Notes under the pieces: generated by a model
The model's input: the letters and a program-made list of their open reading frames with translations, nothing else
Database searches by the model: none
What the model was told of the DNA's origin: nothing
Assembly: GCF_014193375.1 (NCBI RefSeq)
Contig: NZ_JACHZF010000004.1
Coordinates: forward strand, 119,360-183,359
DNA from: Halomonas campaniensis
GTDB lineage: Bacteria; Pseudomonadota; Gammaproteobacteria; Pseudomonadales; Halomonadaceae
Length of the DNA stretch: 64,000 nt
Reading direction: 5' to 3'
Part shown: positions 61,840 through 64,000 of the stretch, one piece after another
Position numbering within the stretch: the first letter of the stretch is position 1
How the letters are laid out: each line of letters begins with the position of its first letter
Program-made: the position numbers and the translations under genes

Positions 61840-62878
61840 TCTTGGATTCCTTGGATGGCGGCGCCGAGCCCCTGACGAAGGCATCGGACGAGGCGGTGTT
61901 CTGGGCATGGTCGATCATGCGCAGCACGCGCAGGGCGCGCTGGTCATGCTGGCTGCCGTACTCGCACTCCATGACCGGTACGCCGTCGACCCGGGCGATC
62001 ACCGTGTCGGGCAGCTCCAGGGGCAGGATGTCGCCCACCTTGAGCGCCATGACGTGGGCGATGCGCGTCGGAACCTGGGTGAAGTCGGCCACCAGCTCGA
62101 CCTCGGAGTGGCGAATCTCGCCGGCCATGCGGCGTTTCCAGCTGCCGTCCTGGTCGTGGTGGCCGTCGTTGAGCGGGTTGGCCAGCAGGTCGCGCAACGG
62201 CTCGATCATCGAGTAGGGCATGCAGACCTGGAAGTTGCTCGACAGGTTGCCCACCTCGATGTTGAAGGAGGTGTTCACCACGATCTCGTTGGGCGAGTTG
62301 GTGATGTTGGCGAATTTCGATTGCATCTCCGAGCGCAGATAGCTGATCTCCAGGGGGTAGACCGACTTCCAGGACTCGCTGTAGGCGTCGATGGCCAGGT
62401 TGAGCAGGCGCATGATGATGCGCTGCTCGGTGTTGGTGAACTCCCGCCCCTCGGAGCGGGTCAGGAACCGCCCGTCGCCGCCGAACAGGTTGTCCACCAC
62501 CATGAACACCAGGCTCGGCGGGAACACGATCAGCCCCGAGCCGCGCAGCGGCTTCATGGCGATCAGGTTGATGTTGGTCGGCACCGGCACGTTGCGCGAG
62601 AACTCGCTGTAGCTCTGGTAGCGCACCGTGTCCACGGTGATGTCGGCGCTGCGCCGCAGCAGGTTGAACATGCCCATGCGGAAGTGGCGGGCGAAGCGCT
62701 CGTTGATGATGTCCAGGGCGTGCAGGCGCTCGCGGATCACCCGGTGCTGGGTCGCCGGGTCGTAGGGGCGCATCCGCGATTCGTCGCGTCCGCCGGAGGA
62801 GGAGGACTCCTCCTCGCCGCTGACGCCCTTGAGCAGGGCGTCGATCTCTTCCTGCGAGAGCAGATCGTCTTGGGACAT
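61832..62878 (-). CDS. fliM: flagellar switch protein FliM
   Basis: A 348-residue C-ring protein that binds phosphorylated CheY and sets rotation. The N-terminal CheY peptide LSQEEIDALLKG is complete, followed by the middle domain with RFARHFRMGMFNLLRRS and LRGSGLIVFPPSLVF and a C-terminal SPOA domain that partners FliN. Confidence 0.96.
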   Translation of the reverse strand: MSQDDLLSQEEIDALLKGVSGEEESSSSGGRDESRMRPYDPATQHRVIRERLHALDIINERFARHFRMGMFNLLRRSADITVDTVRYQSYSEFSRNVPVPTNINLIAMKPLRGSGLIVFPPSLVFMVVDNLFGGDGRFLTRSEGREFTNTEQRIIMRLLNLAIDAYSESWKSVYPLEISYLRSEMQSKFANITNSPNEIVVNTSFNIEVGNLSSNFQVCMPYSMIEPLRDLLANPLNDGHHDQDGSWKRRMAGEIRHSEVELVADFTQVPTRIAHVMALKVGDILPLELPDTVIARVDGVPVMECEYGSQHDQRALRVLRMIDHAQNTASSDAFVRGSAPPSKESKND

Positions 62879-62892
62879 GGGGTCGATCCGCG

Positions 62893-63372
62893 TTATTGCA
62901 CGATGAATTCGGTGAACAGCACGTCCTCGATGGCCAGCTCGGGCTGGTGCTCGGTCATCGGGTCGTGGAGCACGGCTAGCACCTTGTCGGCCAGCGCCTC
63001 CTTGCCGCCGGGGCCGGTCAGCTCACGGGCCTCCTGGCCGGAGAACAACAGCAGCAGGCGGCTGCGCACCTGGGGCATGTGCTCCTCGAGGATCTCCCGG
63101 GTCTCGGTATCGCCGACCTTGAGCGACATGCCGGTGTAGAGCAGGCGGGTGCCGTAGACGTCGTCGGCCAGGTTCACCGTGAAGGGGTCGATCTTGACGA
63201 AGATCGGCGCGCGCCGCTCGGGCGTCGCCTGGACCTGCATCGCGGACGTACTGTCTCCACTGCCCTGGCCGAGCACCAGGTAGATGGCCGCCGCCGCCGC
63301 TGAGGAGGAGAGCACCACCAGCACCATCATGAGCCACAGCAGCTTGCGCGAGCCGCCCTTAGAATTCGCCAT
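62893..63372 (-). CDS. fliL: flagellar basal body protein FliL
   Basis: A 159-residue single-pass protein surrounding the stators. A transmembrane helix (about 10-35) is followed by a periplasmic part with IFVKIDPFTVNL and a terminal LAIEDVLFTEFIVQ. ATG 63372 follows AAGG. Confidence 0.93.
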   Translation of the reverse strand: MANSKGGSRKLLWLMMVLVVLSSSAAAAAIYLVLGQGSGDSTSAMQVQATPERRAPIFVKIDPFTVNLADDVYGTRLLYTGMSLKVGDTETREILEEHMPQVRSRLLLLFSGQEARELTGPGGKEALADKVLAVLHDPMTEHQPELAIEDVLFTEFIVQ

Positions 63373-63462
63373 TGCCTTGCTACCTCTGGGCTGTGCCCGA
63401 AACGTCCACTCTTGCCACCCGTGCCAGTATGCGGACCGGGAGGCGAGCATGATGAAGGGAAC

Positions 63463-63481
63463 AGGCCCCGCTAAGGGGCCT
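63463..63481. repeat. small hairpin between fliK and fliL
   Basis: AGGCCCC at 63463-63469 pairs perfectly with 63475-63481 around GCTAA. It could attenuate transcription between fliK and fliL. I saw no certain promoter in this 155-base gap. Confidence 0.45.
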
Positions 63482-63527
63482 ATCTCGGCTTTTTACCTGC
63501 CGTTCGACGCCGGGCTGGCGGCTCGCC

Positions 63528-64000
63528 TCAGGCGTAGAGATCCACCCGGCCGTCCAGTGAGATATCGGCCGGCGATGCCGCGACTGAAGCGGCCAGCGCC
63601 TCGCCCTCCTCGCCGGGTGCCGCGTCAGAGCCGCGCGTGCCGGTGCCGCCCTGGCCGGCCAGCTCGCCCCCGGTGTCGTCTTGGCGCTGCTCACCCACCG
63701 AGGTGTCGCCCAGGCTGATGCCCTGTTCGGCCAGCGCCTCGCGCAGCTGGGGAATCGCCTGCTCCACCGCGCCCCGCACCGACGCGTGGGCGGAGAGGAA
63801 CTGGGCCTGGGCCGCCTGTTCGCTCATCTTCAGGGAGATCGTCAGCGGGCCGAGCTCGGCCGGGTTGAGGTGCAGCTCGATGCGCTGCTCGCCCCCGCGC
63901 TGGCCCAGCATCATCATCTGCTGGCCGACCTGCTGGCTGAACTGCTGGGGCCAGGCGGGGCTGTTCAGGGGCGCGGAGAGGGCGGCCGCGTTCGGTCCGG
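63528..64000 (-). CDS. fliK: flagellar hook-length control protein FliK (5' end outside window)
   Basis: Only the C-terminal part is present and the frame is open to the window edge. The FliK_C domain shows SPAWPQQFSQQVGQQMMM and the RIELHLNPAELGPLTISLKM signature that contacts FlhB to switch export from hook to filament. A disordered acidic tail ends the protein. The gene starts beyond position 64000. Confidence 0.9.
   Translation of the reverse strand, partial: GPNAAALSAPLNSPAWPQQFSQQVGQQMMMLGQRGGEQRIELHLNPAELGPLTISLKMSEQAAQAQFLSAHASVRGAVEQAIPQLREALAEQGISLGDTSVGEQRQDDTGGELAGQGGTGTRGSDAAPGEEGEALAASVAASPADISLDGRVDLYA

Overview
The window is a GC-rich gammaproteobacterial chromosome segment, most likely from Halomonas or a close relative in the Halomonadaceae. 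This is inferred from protein similarity, the Pseudomonas-like gene order (ubiC, rubredoxin reductase, hup, recG, oxyR, ridA, spoT, rpoZ, gmk, yicC, rph, crc, pyrE, then trmL, rep, cytochrome c5) and the acidic low-complexity linker in the cytochrome. No marker gene fixes the species.

Region 1 (1-28100) is a housekeeping backbone: ubiquinone synthesis, nucleoid protein HU, branch migration (RecG), peroxide sensing (OxyR), stringent response (SpoT, with rpoZ and gmk), RNA processing (YicC, RNase PH), a catabolite-repression-control (Crc) type protein, pyrimidine synthesis, tRNA modification, Rep helicase, a diheme cytochrome c5 and tRNA-Arg(CCG). A four-gene type I restriction-modification island (hsdM, hsdS, an AlbA_2/HATPase gene, hsdR; 11503-20057) interrupts the gmk-yicC pair. 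Its HsdS first recognition domain is AT-rich, and its HsdM appears to lack the beta strand before the NPPY catalytic motif.

Region 2 (28195-38086) is a catabolic operon read leftward from a GntR/FCD regulator: a cytoplasmic asparaginase, a TRAP transporter (DctP, DctQ, DctM), an M20 carbamoylase-type hydrolase, a RidA-like protein, two amidase-signature enzymes and a collapsed acetamidase/formamidase pseudogene. Nested palindromes in the divergent promoter are the probable operator. The set suggests uptake of an amide- or ureido-containing acid and release of its nitrogen; the substrate is unknown.

Region 3 (38217-45265) has a GAF-PAS-GGDEF cyclase broken by one extra base in a GGGGCCCC run, an oxidoreductase/proline-racemase-family pair whose racemase member has Ser/Thr in place of both catalytic Cys, a small conserved protein, and ahpC-ahpF behind a well-spaced OxyR site. 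A closely similar half-site lies upstream of oxyR itself.

Region 4 (45304-64000) is flagellar: a sigma-28-driven PAS/degenerate-GGDEF/EAL gene, flgNMA on the minus strand, flgBCDEFGHIJKL on the plus strand, then fliRQPONML and the 3' part of fliK on the minus strand, meeting flgL at a terminator. Three sigma-28 promoters with exact N11 spacing (before the EAL gene, flgM and flgK) place the phosphodiesterase in the late flagellar regulon.

No CRISPR array, prophage or insertion sequence was seen, and no intergenic stretch exceeds about 300 bases. I did not find a clearly new system. The best candidates for follow-up are the AlbA_2 gene inside the hsd operon, the HsdM deletion, the Ser/Thr proline-racemase homologue and the amide catabolic operon.
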